A DNA stretch of 64,000 nt. It comes from Phytopseudomonas argentinensis. GTDB lineage: Bacteria; Pseudomonadota; Gammaproteobacteria; Pseudomonadales; Pseudomonadaceae. This document shows, one piece after another, positions 39,904-48,805 of this stretch; positions within the stretch are counted from its first letter, which is position 1; the number at the start of each line of letters is the position of its first letter. The notes under the pieces were generated by a model. It saw only the letters and a list, made by a program, of their open reading frames with translations, did no database searches and was not told the origin of the DNA. The stretch is from positions 1,796,060-1,860,059 of the forward strand of contig NZ_FORC01000001.1 in NCBI RefSeq assembly GCF_900113905.1, given 5' to 3'. The position numbers and the translations under genes are program-made.

Positions 39904-41644
39904 TGGGCATTACCCCGTCCTTGATCACCAGAATATCTTCCATGATCAGGTACTGCAGATCCGAGCCGAAGAACATGTTCAGGGCGTCGGTCGGCGAGCA
40001 GATCATCGGTTCGCCACGGCGGTTCAGCGAGGTATTCAGCGACACGCCGTTGCCGGTGAGTTTTTCCAGTTCCAGCATCAGGTCATACCAACGCGGGTTG
40101 TATTCGCGCTTGAGCACCTGGGCGCGGGAAGTACCGTCTTCGTGAACGACTTCGCTGACCCGCTCCTTCCACTCGTCGTTGACTTCGAAGGTGAAGGTCA
40201 TGAACGGGCTCGGGTGGTCGACCTTGAGCATCTGCTCGGCTACGGTGTCGAGCATTGACGGGCAGAAGGGTCTCCAGCGCTCGCGGAACTTGATCTGCTC
40301 GTTGATACGGTCGGCCACGCCGGGAATGCTCGGGCAACCGATGATCGAACGGCCGCCGAGGGCGCGCGGGCCGAACTCCATGCGGCCCTGGAACCAGGCC
40401 ACCGGGTTGCCGTCGACCATGATCTGCGCGATGCGCTGCGGCATGTCGTCGATCTTCTGCCATTTCGGCGCATTCGGGTGGCGGGCGCAGGCGGCGATCA
40501 CGTCTTCGTTGCTGTAGGCCGGGCCGAGGTAGACGTGCTCCATCTTCTCCACCGGCACGCCGCGCTTGTGGGACACGTAGGCAGCAGCGCCAACCGAGGT
40601 ACCGGCATCCCCGGACGCCGGCTGCACGAACAGCTCCTTGACCTCCGGGCGGGCGATGATCTTCTGGTTTAGTTTGACGTTCAGCGCGCAACCGCCGGCA
40701 AAGGCGATCTTGCCGGTTTCGCGGATGATGTCGCCCAGGTAGTAGTCCATCATCTCCAGCGCCAGCTTCTCGAACAGCGCCTGCATGCTGGCGGCGTAGT
40801 GGATGTAGGGATCGTCGGCGATATCGCCTTCACGCTTGGGCCCCAGCCACTCGATCAGCTTGGGCGAGAAGTAGAAGCCCTTGCCCTTTTCCTTGTGCCG
40901 GCGCAAGCCGATGACGTTGGCGTAGTCGGTATTGATCACCAGCTCGCCGTTCTCGAACTTGGCCAGGCGGGAGAAATCGTATTTGCTGGCATCGCCATAG
41001 GGCGCCATGCCCATGACCTTGAACTCGCCGTCGAGCATCTCGAAGCCAAGAAACTCGGTCACCGCACCATACAGGCCGCCCAGGGAGTCCGGGTCGTAGA
41101 ATTCCTTGATCTTGTGGATGCGCCCGTTCTCGCCGTAACCGAAGAAGGTGGTGGCGTACTCGCCCTTGCCGTCGATCCCGAGGATGGCGGTCTTCTCGGT
41201 GAAGCCCGAGCAGTGATAGGCACTGGCAGCATGGGCCAGGTGATGCTCGACCGGCTCGATCCTGACCTTCTTGGCGTCGAAGCCGAGTTGCTCCAGGCAC
41301 CAGACGATCTTCTTGCGATAGCGCTTGTAACGACGGTTACCCATGAGGATCGCATCAAGGGCGCGATCCGGCGCATACCAGTAGCGCTTGGCGTAGTGCC
41401 AGCGGGCCTTGCCGAACAGGCTGATGGGCGCGAAGGGAATCGCCACCACATCGACATCCGATGGTTTGATGCCGGCCTGCTCCAGGCAGAACTTGGCCGA
41501 CTCGTAGGGCATGCGATTCTTCGCGTGCTTGTCACGCACGAAGCGCTCTTCTTCCGCCGCGGCAATCAACTTGCCGTCGATGTACAACGCCGCGGAGGGG
41601 TCATGACTGAGGGCGCCGGACAGGCCAAGAATCGTCAATGCCAC
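39890..41644 (-). CDS. wapO: O-carbamoyltransferase of LPS core (NodU/HypF family)
   Basis: This 584-residue protein begins LTILGLSGALSHDPSAALY and has the catalytic-fold His motif EHHLAHAASAYHCSG, then an ASKHA ATP-binding segment (FAGGCALNVKLNQK) and a C-terminal domain FGPRALGGRSI. NodU-type enzymes transfer a carbamoyl group from carbamoyl phosphate. In P. aeruginosa, HepII of the core carries a 7-O-carbamoyl group and this gene position (PA5005) is the assigned enzyme. The start is GTG with AAGAGG. Confidence 0.88.
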   Translation of the reverse strand: MALTILGLSGALSHDPSAALYIDGKLIAAAEEERFVRDKHAKNRMPYESAKFCLEQAGIKPSDVDVVAIPFAPISLFGKARWHYAKRYWYAPDRALDAILMGNRRYKRYRKKIVWCLEQLGFDAKKVRIEPVEHHLAHAASAYHCSGFTEKTAILGIDGKGEYATTFFGYGENGRIHKIKEFYDPDSLGGLYGAVTEFLGFEMLDGEFKVMGMAPYGDASKYDFSRLAKFENGELVINTDYANVIGLRRHKEKGKGFYFSPKLIEWLGPKREGDIADDPYIHYAASMQALFEKLALEMMDYYLGDIIRETGKIAFAGGCALNVKLNQKIIARPEVKELFVQPASGDAGTSVGAAAYVSHKRGVPVEKMEHVYLGPAYSNEDVIAACARHPNAPKWQKIDDMPQRIAQIMVDGNPVAWFQGRMEFGPRALGGRSIIGCPSIPGVADRINEQIKFRERWRPFCPSMLDTVAEQMLKVDHPSPFMTFTFEVNDEWKERVSEVVHEDGTSRAQVLKREYNPRWYDLMLELEKLTGNGVSLNTSLNRRGEPMICSPTDALNMFFGSDLQYLIMEDILVIKDGVMPNEQP

Positions 41645-41721
41645 GGATAAAGCCTCTTAACGCGGCTGCCTGACTCGACAACCGTTACTGTTTGATGTCC
41701 ATGAGCCCCCCCTTGGGAAGC

Positions 41722-43152
41722 TCAACTAAGTGTTGGCAAGCGCCGATCGAGCTCACGATACAGGGCGCTGTCGGCCGGCCAGTTGCGCAGCAGGCGTGCA
41801 CGATCACGCCCATAGGCGGCTTTGAAGCTGGCGGCCTGGCCATGGTACTGCATGGCATCCAGATCGATCAGCGCCCAGCGCCCGTCCTGCCAGAGGATAT
41901 TGGTCCCCTTGCAGTCGCCGTGGCTGATGCGCTCACGCAGCAGGGCTGCAAACAAGGCCTCCAGCGCCTGCAAATCCGCTTCGGGCGGCAGTCCGTCTGC
42001 GCCGCAGGGCGCGAAACGGGCGATTATATCCATACCCGGCGTGTGTTCGGTAATCAGATAGGCCTGGCGGCGCAACCACAGGGTGCGGCGTTCGAGCACG
42101 GCCAGGGGCTGGGGCGTGGCGATACCGAGAAAATCCAGGCGATTGCCCTCGCACCAGCTGTGCCAGGCGCGACTAGGCCGCCAGAAGCGTCGCAGCCAAT
42201 GTGCGAAGCCCTTGATGTTGTAGCGCTTGATGACCAGCTGTCGGCCAGACTGCTGGATGCGCGCCACGGTGGAGGAGCCACCGAGCTTGAGCGGCTCGCC
42301 GCTGGCAATCGCTGCGTCGGGATCGGCCAGGATAGGCGCCAGCGCCGCGTCCTCTTCGCGCCTCACCACCTGCAGGCGCGACGGGCTGCGCCAGACGCGA
42401 AACGCCGTGCACTCGCGCTCGATCTTGGCCATGAACGCCTGCATGCGCGTTGCTCGCGCCCTGGCCACGGCCTTGAGCAGTGCCTCCAGCGGCAACGCGT
42501 GCTCACCATTGACCAGCAGGTAATGCACCAGCAGCTCCTCGACAAAGCTGTCGATGGCCCCGGGAAACTGCGCGAAGAACAGCCCCAGATTGCCCAGCAC
42601 CTTATCGCGCGACAGCGGCTGACCTGGCGTTTCTGCACGAATGCCACCGCCATCGATCAGGTGCAGTCGACCGTCGTGGCGCAGCAGGTTGTCCAGGTGC
42701 AGGTCTTCCTGCCACAGCCCACGACTGTGCAGTTGGCCGATAACGCCAAGCGCCTCGCCGAGTACCTGCTGCTGGGCATCGCTCAGCCAGGCTTGGCCGG
42801 CGACGGCCTGCCAGTCATCGGCCAGGCTGCGCGCGCCTTCCAGGAATTCGAACAGCAGCCAGCCGCCCTCGCCCCCCGCAACGCCATGCTCGAGCAGCAA
42901 TGGCGTGCACAGGCCCTGCTGCGCCAGTAGCTGGGCCCCCTGCAGCTCCCGCGCGAAATGCCGCTCGGCCTTGCTGCCGACCAGTATCTTGGCGAGGACA
43001 TTGCGCCCCTGCCACTGCGCACGACCGACATAACGCTGCCTGGGCAGCACACGCAGCAGGCTGTGCAATTGCAGTGACACACCACCGGGCAAGTCGATCG
43101 GTAGCGGCAGCGCAGGGCTGCGCCCCGCCTCATTCAGGAGAGCCAGTTTCAT
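41722..43152 (-). CDS. Tandem two-domain LPS-kinase-family protein (PA5006-like)
   Basis: This is a 476-residue protein with two kinase-type domains in tandem. Domain 1 has NVLAKILVGSKAERHFAREL, WQEDLHLDNLLR and LHLIDGGGI. Domain 2 has RQLVIKRYNIKGFAHW, ISHGDCKGTNILW and WALIDLDAMQ. Both have catalytic Asp and Asn, so both may be active. It belongs to the InaA/lipopolysaccharide kinase group and lies in the conserved waaP cluster. The two substrates are unknown. ATGA overlap couples it to the gene before it. Confidence 0.8.
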   Translation of the reverse strand: MKLALLNEAGRSPALPLPIDLPGGVSLQLHSLLRVLPRQRYVGRAQWQGRNVLAKILVGSKAERHFARELQGAQLLAQQGLCTPLLLEHGVAGGEGGWLLFEFLEGARSLADDWQAVAGQAWLSDAQQQVLGEALGVIGQLHSRGLWQEDLHLDNLLRHDGRLHLIDGGGIRAETPGQPLSRDKVLGNLGLFFAQFPGAIDSFVEELLVHYLLVNGEHALPLEALLKAVARARATRMQAFMAKIERECTAFRVWRSPSRLQVVRREEDAALAPILADPDAAIASGEPLKLGGSSTVARIQQSGRQLVIKRYNIKGFAHWLRRFWRPSRAWHSWCEGNRLDFLGIATPQPLAVLERRTLWLRRQAYLITEHTPGMDIIARFAPCGADGLPPEADLQALEALFAALLRERISHGDCKGTNILWQDGRWALIDLDAMQYHGQAASFKAAYGRDRARLLRNWPADSALYRELDRRLPTLS

Positions 43153-43898
43153 GGGCGTTGGGCCTTGTCCTTCAAGCGCGCCGCAAGACGCTGCGACCAG
43201 TGTTCCACCTGCTGCCCGCTGCCCAGATAGGCAGTCAGGAAGCCCAGGTGGTCCGCTTCATTCCAGGGGTTGGTGCGGCGCAGCAACGGCTCGAGATCCT
43301 TGACCCTGTCACGCTCGCCGAGAAACAACGGCCGGGTCTTTTCCAGATCGATCAGTTGCGCGACAAAACCCTCCTCCCGTGGCTGGAGGAAGATATGTTT
43401 GGGGTAGAAACAGCCGTGCAACTGCCCCTTTTCATGGACGCGTCGAGCCAGCAGACCGCAGGCACTGACGATCGCCTGGCGCTGCTCGGCAGCAAGCTGG
43501 CGCCACTCGGGCAACCAGCTGTCGAGATCCCGCCAAGCGTCCAGCGCATGGGTCAACAGAACGGCACGACGCTCGCCGGCGATACGCCGCTCGGCGTAGA
43601 ACGCCGCGCTCATCGCCGGGATACCCAGGCGCTGATAGCGGCAGATGTTGCGGAACTCCCGCGCCAGGGTGGGCTCGCCCCAGGGGCGCTCCAGGCTATG
43701 GGTCAGGTAATTGCTCTGACGCTTGAGGTAATAGCCCTGGCCTTCCAGATCGAGCCGATAGACCGTGCTCCAACCGCCGCGCGGCGCCTTGTTGGGCTCG
43801 TCGACCGCATGCAGTTCGAGCGACCAGAGCGCCTCGAAGCTGGCCAGGCCATGACGTTCGAGCAGCGCCCGATCACCACTGGCGATGAAGTCCTTCAT
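43149..43898 (-). CDS. LPS-kinase InaA-family protein (PA5007-like)
   Basis: This is a 249-residue kinase-fold protein. GQGYYLKRQSNYLTH supplies the ATP-binding Lys. The catalytic loop reads GQLHGCFYPKHIFL, where the Asp seen in WaaP (HRDCYICH) is replaced by Cys163, while the terminal His is shared; the metal segment LIDLEKTRP is intact. Catalytic competence is therefore uncertain. It is coupled by ATGA to both neighbours. In PAO1 the equivalent locus gene is named wapQ by some sources, but I do not assign it. Confidence 0.75.
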   Translation of the reverse strand: MKDFIASGDRALLERHGLASFEALWSLELHAVDEPNKAPRGGWSTVYRLDLEGQGYYLKRQSNYLTHSLERPWGEPTLAREFRNICRYQRLGIPAMSAAFYAERRIAGERRAVLLTHALDAWRDLDSWLPEWRQLAAEQRQAIVSACGLLARRVHEKGQLHGCFYPKHIFLQPREEGFVAQLIDLEKTRPLFLGERDRVKDLEPLLRRTNPWNEADHLGFLTAYLGSGQQVEHWSQRLAARLKDKAQRP

Positions 43899-44632
43899 TC
43901 TCTTCCCTCGAAAAAGCGGACGATCTGGCCGATACGCTGCTTGTCACTGTCGTTCAGTCGCTCGCGGCCCCGGTACTGCAGGTAGAAACGCAAGCGCTGG
44001 GTACGCGACAGGTGGTATTTGGCCACCTTGTCCAGACAGGCGAGGTCCTTGACGATGCGCCGCCGTAGAAACGGCCCGCGCCAGAAGGCGCCGGTCGGGC
44101 AGTCGATGAAGTACAGACGGCGGTGCTCGTCGACCAGCAGATTGCGCCACTTCAGGTCGTTGTGGGCGAAATGATGATCGTGCAGGATGCGCGTGGCGCG
44201 AGCCAGCTGACAGCTGACATCCTCGACCCAGGCTCGATCACGCAGACGTTCATCGCCCGAGGCGGCGAGGCGCCACATGTCGGTGGTGTCGACCAGCTCC
44301 TGGGTAATCAGCGCGCCCCGGTGAAAGGCCGCCCCCCTGCGCTCCAGACCGTAGGCGGCGATAGGCGCAGTGGGAATGCCCCAGGTCGCGAAATGCTTGA
44401 GGTTCTGCCACTCGGCCTTGACTCGCGGCCGACCGACGAAACGCCGAGCCCCCTTGCCCGCGCCGTGGTAACGCTTGACGTAATAGCGCAGCCCGCCGAA
44501 CTCCACGCGAATAACATCCGACAACGGGTCGTGAGTTATGGCCTCGCCCTGCAGAGCAAAGACCGCATCCAGCGATGCGAATGCCCGGGCCGCCTCAGGC
44601 GTGGCCAAGGCAGTGACACGCCACCGACTCAT
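43895..44632 (-). CDS. wapP: Heptose kinase WapP
   Basis: This 245-residue kinase has YYVKRYHGAGKGARRF (ATP Lys), the full catalytic loop FAHNDLKWRNLLV with Asp and Asn, and LYFIDCPTG. It lies directly downstream of waaP, as does PA5008 (wapP) in P. aeruginosa, proposed as a second core heptose kinase. The ATG at 44632 overlaps the waaP stop (ATGA), which fixes the start against an upstream in-frame Met. Confidence 0.85.
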   Translation of the reverse strand: MSRWRVTALATPEAARAFASLDAVFALQGEAITHDPLSDVIRVEFGGLRYYVKRYHGAGKGARRFVGRPRVKAEWQNLKHFATWGIPTAPIAAYGLERRGAAFHRGALITQELVDTTDMWRLAASGDERLRDRAWVEDVSCQLARATRILHDHHFAHNDLKWRNLLVDEHRRLYFIDCPTGAFWRGPFLRRRIVKDLACLDKVAKYHLSRTQRLRFYLQYRGRERLNDSDKQRIGQIVRFFEGRE

Positions 44633-45456
44633 GCGTCGCCCTCCGTTTCGTACTTGCGTTTGTAACGTGAACGCAGCCGGTCGGCCTTGCCTTGCAGCCA
44701 ACGCAGCAACGAGGCTTCATCGCGCAGGATCCGGCGCAGCGAGCGCTTGTCGACGACGCAGAAATAGACCTTTAGAAAGCGCAGCAGATCGCGCTGGCCA
44801 AGACCGATATTGAGCGCCGAGAAATACAGCCCGGCCAGATCCTTGTTACGCCAGCGCCGCGGCACCTGGGCACGCAGCTGGGCCCGATGCAGGTCGATCA
44901 CCGACAGGCGGAAATCATCGGCATTGAAAGGTTTGTCGGTATGCAGCAGGAAATGACAGATGTAGCAATCACGATGGTTGACCCCGGCGGCGTGCATGCG
45001 CCCGGTCATCTGCGCGACCCGACGAATCAGCGCCCACTTAAGGGTTGGCGCTGGCGGCTGGTCGCTCCAGCCCATCGTCAGTTGCTCGAGGTCAATGGTG
45101 GGCGCCAGCTCTTCGGTGACGATGAACGAATGCTGCTGCGCCGGATTGCCGCCACGCTCGCCATAGGCCACGGCGGTCATGGTCGACACTCCGACTTCGT
45201 GCAGGCGCTGGATGGCCTGCCATTCCTGGCCCGCGCCAAGCACCGGCAGGCGAGCCGTGATCAGGTTCTTGAGGATTTCTCCCCAGCCGACCCCGCGATG
45301 AATCTTCACGAAGTAGCCCTTGCCGGCTACCTCGGTGCGCAGCGTGCGCCGCGCCTCGAGCTCGCGGTAGACCTGCCCCTGCAGGCCCTCGACTTGTTCG
45401 AAGGCATCCTTGCCGGCCCATAGGGACTTGAATGGTTCAGCAAGAATAAGGCGCAT
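44629..45456 (-). CDS. waaP: Lipopolysaccharide core heptose(I) kinase WaaP
   Basis: This 275-residue kinase phosphorylates O-4 of the first inner-core heptose and is essential in P. aeruginosa. GKGYFVKIHRGVGWGEILKN holds the ATP Lys. The catalytic loop VNHRDCYICHFLL has Asp163 and the WaaP-specific His in place of Asn. LSVIDLHRAQLR holds the metal Asp. GGGAGG lies just before the ATG at 45456. It starts a run of four ATGA-coupled kinase genes. A 123-base gap separates it from waaG. Confidence 0.95.
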   Translation of the reverse strand: MRLILAEPFKSLWAGKDAFEQVEGLQGQVYRELEARRTLRTEVAGKGYFVKIHRGVGWGEILKNLITARLPVLGAGQEWQAIQRLHEVGVSTMTAVAYGERGGNPAQQHSFIVTEELAPTIDLEQLTMGWSDQPPAPTLKWALIRRVAQMTGRMHAAGVNHRDCYICHFLLHTDKPFNADDFRLSVIDLHRAQLRAQVPRRWRNKDLAGLYFSALNIGLGQRDLLRFLKVYFCVVDKRSLRRILRDEASLLRWLQGKADRLRSRYKRKYETEGDA

Positions 45457-45534
45457 AAGCCTCCCGTAGACGCCGCACACGCGCAACGAATACTGCAAAA
45501 CCCGTGGCGTGATGACGATCATCGCACGACGAAT

Positions 45535-45555
45535 GCGACGCCCCTGCGGGGTCGC
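45535..45555. repeat. Intercistronic hairpin between waaG and waaP
   Basis: GCGAC-G-CCC pairs with GGG-GTCGC (8 pairs, one bulged G) within the 123-base waaG-waaP gap. No T-run follows in the direction of transcription, so it is more likely an mRNA-stability or attenuation element than a terminator. Confidence 0.5.
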
Positions 45556-45579
45556 GGATTATCAGGGTAGCCGGCGTGC

Positions 45580-46701
45580 TCACGGGCGCGTCGCCAGAAT
45601 CACGTCAGCAGCCCGCTGCGGCATGCTGTACAGGTCGGCCGTCTCGGCATAGGCCAGGCCATTGCGCTGCCAGGCCTCACGCCGGGCGTCGTCGGCCAGC
45701 ATCTCGGCCAGCATGCGATTGAGCGCAGACTGCTCGAAGGGGCTGGGCACCACACGGCCGGCGTCGGCATCTTCGATGTAATGGGCATAGCCACAGACAT
45801 CGGTGACCAGCACCGGCAAGCCGGCGACCAGCGCCTCGAGCAGCACGGTGCCGGTATTTTCGTTGTAGGCCGGGTGGATCAGCAGGTCGGCGCCGAGCAG
45901 GAAGCGCGGAATGTCGCTGCGCCCCTTGAGAATCGTCACCTGATCGCTCAGGCCGAGCGCCTTGACCTGCAGCAGGAACGGCTTGGGGTCGTCCTGGCCG
46001 ATGACCATCAGCCGGGTGCGCGACTTCAGCTCACCCGGCAGTGCGGCCAGGGCCTTGAGGCTGCGGTCCAGCCCCTTGGTCTTGAAGCCCGAGCCGATCT
46101 GCACCAGCAGCAGGTCGTTGTCGGCCAGGGCGAACTCGCGGCGGAACTCGGCGCGGATATCGGCGGCATTGGCCGGCGCACGGCGATCCAGGGCGATACC
46201 CGGCGGCAGCAGGTGAAAGCGCTCGGCCGGCGTGCCGTAATGCTTGACGAACAGCGGCTGCTGCACCTCGGAGATCATCAGGATCTCGGTGTTCGACTCG
46301 GGCGCGAACACCGCCCGCTCGTACTCGGCGAAATGCTTGTAGCGGCCCCAGCGACGGTACAGGGGGTTGCGCAGGGTCTGCGCCTTGTCTTCGAAGCAGC
46401 CGTCGGCGGCGTAGTACACGTCCAGCCCCGGCATCTTGTTGAAGCCGATCACCCGGTCGACCGGGCGCTCGCGCAGGTCGGCCTGCACCCAGGCGGTGAG
46501 CTTTTCGTTGCGGTGGTGATTGAACAGCGCCTTGACCGGCACCACCACCACCTCGAAGCCCTCTGGCACCTCGCCTTCCCAGATCGGCGTGTAGACGCGG
46601 ATGCTGTGGCCGCGCTGCTGGCACTCCAGGGCGATACGCATGAAGTCGCGCTGCAAGCCGCCATAGGGGAAATACTTGTAGAGGATAAAAGCCAGGCGCA
46701 T
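45580..46701 (-). CDS. waaG: Core UDP-glucosyl/galactosaminyl-type transferase WaaG
   Basis: This 373-residue GT-B enzyme of family 4 begins MRLAFILYKYFPYGGLQRDF and has the late donor-binding segment HPAYNENTGTVLLEALVAGL. WaaG adds the first outer-core sugar to HepII. The ATG at 46701 has GGAGGG upstream and matches the PAO1 length. A second ATG at 46722 overlaps the waaC stop (TGATG) and would give 380 residues, so the start is not certain. Confidence 0.93.
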   Translation of the reverse strand: MRLAFILYKYFPYGGLQRDFMRIALECQQRGHSIRVYTPIWEGEVPEGFEVVVVPVKALFNHHRNEKLTAWVQADLRERPVDRVIGFNKMPGLDVYYAADGCFEDKAQTLRNPLYRRWGRYKHFAEYERAVFAPESNTEILMISEVQQPLFVKHYGTPAERFHLLPPGIALDRRAPANAADIRAEFRREFALADNDLLLVQIGSGFKTKGLDRSLKALAALPGELKSRTRLMVIGQDDPKPFLLQVKALGLSDQVTILKGRSDIPRFLLGADLLIHPAYNENTGTVLLEALVAGLPVLVTDVCGYAHYIEDADAGRVVPSPFEQSALNRMLAEMLADDARREAWQRNGLAYAETADLYSMPQRAADVILATRP

Positions 46702-46721
46702 CGGCCCTCCGCTCGGTTGCA

Positions 46722-47723
46722 TCAATCCAGCCCCAGGTCCAGCAACAGGGCATGCAGTTCGGTAAACACCCGCTGTGGTTTCAGGTCATCGAAACAGGGC
46801 TTGTCGCGGTCACCCTTGCCGGCATCCGGGCCACTGGCGCACAGGTGCACCTGAGATCGGCCATAGGCACCGACCCGCCCGGGCAGCGTCGGGCCGTACA
46901 GCGACAGGGTCGGCACATCCAGTGCCGCGGCCAGATGGCCCAGGCCGGTGTCCACCGCGACGCAGGCCCGGGCACCGGCGAGCACCTTGGCCACACCCGC
47001 CAGGTTGAGCTTCGGCAACACCGCGGCCCCCTCGATACCGGCGGCGATACGCTCGGCACGGGCCTTTTCCGTCTCGTTGCCCCAGGGCAGGCGAATCGAC
47101 CAGCCCTGCCCGGCGACCTGTTCGGCCAGCTCGCGCCAGTAGGCTTCGGGCCAATGCTTGCTGGCCCAGGTGGTGCCGTGCAGAAACACCAGATAAGGGC
47201 TCGCGGCCGGATCTGCAAGCTGGGCGCGGTTCAGCCCGTAGTCGCCCAGACCGGCGGGCACACTGTAGCCCAGCGCCTGGCCGAACAGCTGGCGGGTGCG
47301 CTCCAGCGCATGCTGGGCGGGCGGCACGCTGTACGGGCGATCATAGAAGCGCGCGGCGATCGGCTCGCGGGCGGATTTGCTGTCGAGCCCGGCCACCGGC
47401 GCCTTGACGTAACGGGTCAGCCAGGCGCTCTTGAACAACCCCTGGGCGTCGATCACCAGGTCGTAGTGGCTTTCGCGCAGGCGCTGCTTGAAACGCGACC
47501 ATTCGCCACTGCGCAGGGTTTTCAGCGGGTGCTTGCGCCAGCGGCGGATGGCTACCGCAATGACCTGGGACACCGCCGGGTGCCAGGCGGGAATCTCGGC
47601 GAAGCCCTCTTCCACCACCCAGTCGAAGCGGATGCCGGGAATCGCCCGGGCCGCGTCGGTCAGGGCCGGCAGGGTATGAATGACGTCGCCCAGCGATGAG
47701 GTCTTGATCACCAGCACGCGCAT
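46722..47723 (-). CDS. waaC: Heptosyltransferase I WaaC
   Basis: This 333-residue GT9 enzyme begins MRVLVIKTSSLGDVIHTLPA, the typical heptosyltransferase I signature, with LVIDAQGLFKSAWL and a C-terminal CVAVDTGLGHLAAALDVPT donor site. It adds the first heptose to Kdo. It follows waaF without a gap (stop and start adjacent), so the two are co-translated. Confidence 0.96.
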   Translation of the reverse strand: MRVLVIKTSSLGDVIHTLPALTDAARAIPGIRFDWVVEEGFAEIPAWHPAVSQVIAVAIRRWRKHPLKTLRSGEWSRFKQRLRESHYDLVIDAQGLFKSAWLTRYVKAPVAGLDSKSAREPIAARFYDRPYSVPPAQHALERTRQLFGQALGYSVPAGLGDYGLNRAQLADPAASPYLVFLHGTTWASKHWPEAYWRELAEQVAGQGWSIRLPWGNETEKARAERIAAGIEGAAVLPKLNLAGVAKVLAGARACVAVDTGLGHLAAALDVPTLSLYGPTLPGRVGAYGRSQVHLCASGPDAGKGDRDKPCFDDLKPQRVFTELHALLLDLGLD

Positions 47724-48761
47724 TCAGGGCATGACCTCGACCGGCTCGACGGCCAGGCGCTGCAGCGCGTCCATGGCAACCCGCGGCTGGAGCTGTACCA
47801 GGCAGTTGTAATGGCCGAAGCGGCAGGTGCGCTCGAAGCACGGGCTGCACTCGATGCCCAGGCGGATGATTTCCACCTGCTCGGCCAGCGGCGGCGTGAA
47901 TTGCGGCGAGGTCGAGCCATAAACCGCCACCAGCGGGCGATTGAGCGCCGCCGCGACGTGCATCAGCCCGGAGTCGTTGGACACCACCGAGGCGGCGCAC
48001 GACAGCAGGTCGATGGCCTGGGCCAGGCTGGTCTCGCCGGACAGGTTGACGGCCTCCTCGCGCAGGCCGGGAATCAACCGCGAACGGATGTCCTCGCCCA
48101 CCGGGTGATCCTTTTTCGAGCCGAACAGCCAGACCTGCCAACCCTCGCGAATCTTCGCCTCGGCGACCTTGGCGTAATGCTCGCTGGGCCAGCGTTTGGC
48201 CTCGCCGAACTCGGCACCCGGGCACAGGGCCAGAACTGGGCGGTCCAGGGTCAGGCCGAAATGCGCCAGGGCCGCATCACGAGTGGCCGGGTCGATCTGC
48301 AGGGAGGGGCGCGGATAGGGCTGCGGCAGCTCGGCACCGGCCGGATAGGCCAGGGCCATGAAGCGCTCGATCATCAGCGGGTAGCGGTCCTTGTCCAGCT
48401 TGCGCACGTCATTGAGCAGACCGTAACGCATCTCGCCCTTCCAGCCGGTGCGCAGCGGGATCCCGGCGAAGAACGGCACCAGCGCCGACTTCATGGAATT
48501 GGGCAGCAGGATCGCCTGATCGTAACGGCCGGCCAGGGACTTGCCGATGCGCCGGCGCGTGGCCAGCTCCAGCACGCCATGGCCCAGGGGAAAGCTCAGC
48601 GCCTGACGCACTTCGGGCATGCGCTCGAGGATCGGCCGGCTCCAGTCCGGGGCCAGCACGTCGATGGCGCAGTCGGGATGGCGCTTTTTCAGACACTGGA
48701 ACAGTGTCTGCGCCATCACCATGTCGCCTACCCACGAAGGGCCGATGATCAGAATATTCAT
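47724..48761 (-). CDS. waaF: Heptosyltransferase II WaaF
   Basis: This 345-residue GT9 enzyme begins MNILIIGPSWVGDMVMAQTL, typical of WaaF, and has VLALCPGAEFGEAKRWP and VVSNDSGLMHVAAALNRP. It adds the second heptose, using ADP-heptose from HldE. The ATG at 48761 is at the standard family start; an upstream ATG within the glnE end is less likely. It lies 44 bases downstream of glnE, with no ilvE gene between. Confidence 0.96.
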   Translation of the reverse strand: MNILIIGPSWVGDMVMAQTLFQCLKKRHPDCAIDVLAPDWSRPILERMPEVRQALSFPLGHGVLELATRRRIGKSLAGRYDQAILLPNSMKSALVPFFAGIPLRTGWKGEMRYGLLNDVRKLDKDRYPLMIERFMALAYPAGAELPQPYPRPSLQIDPATRDAALAHFGLTLDRPVLALCPGAEFGEAKRWPSEHYAKVAEAKIREGWQVWLFGSKKDHPVGEDIRSRLIPGLREEAVNLSGETSLAQAIDLLSCAASVVSNDSGLMHVAAALNRPLVAVYGSTSPQFTPPLAEQVEIIRLGIECSPCFERTCRFGHYNCLVQLQPRVAMDALQRLAVEPVEVMP

Positions 48762-48805
48762 ACGCTCAGTTTCGCTAGAGAAGTCCGATGGCGGGCGGGC
48801 AGCCA

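Noticed and set aside
46702..46722. Upstream ATG for waaG at 46722
   Set aside because: It overlaps the waaC stop, but the ATG at 46701 has a better RBS (GGAGGG) and gives the usual protein length. Left as alternative only.
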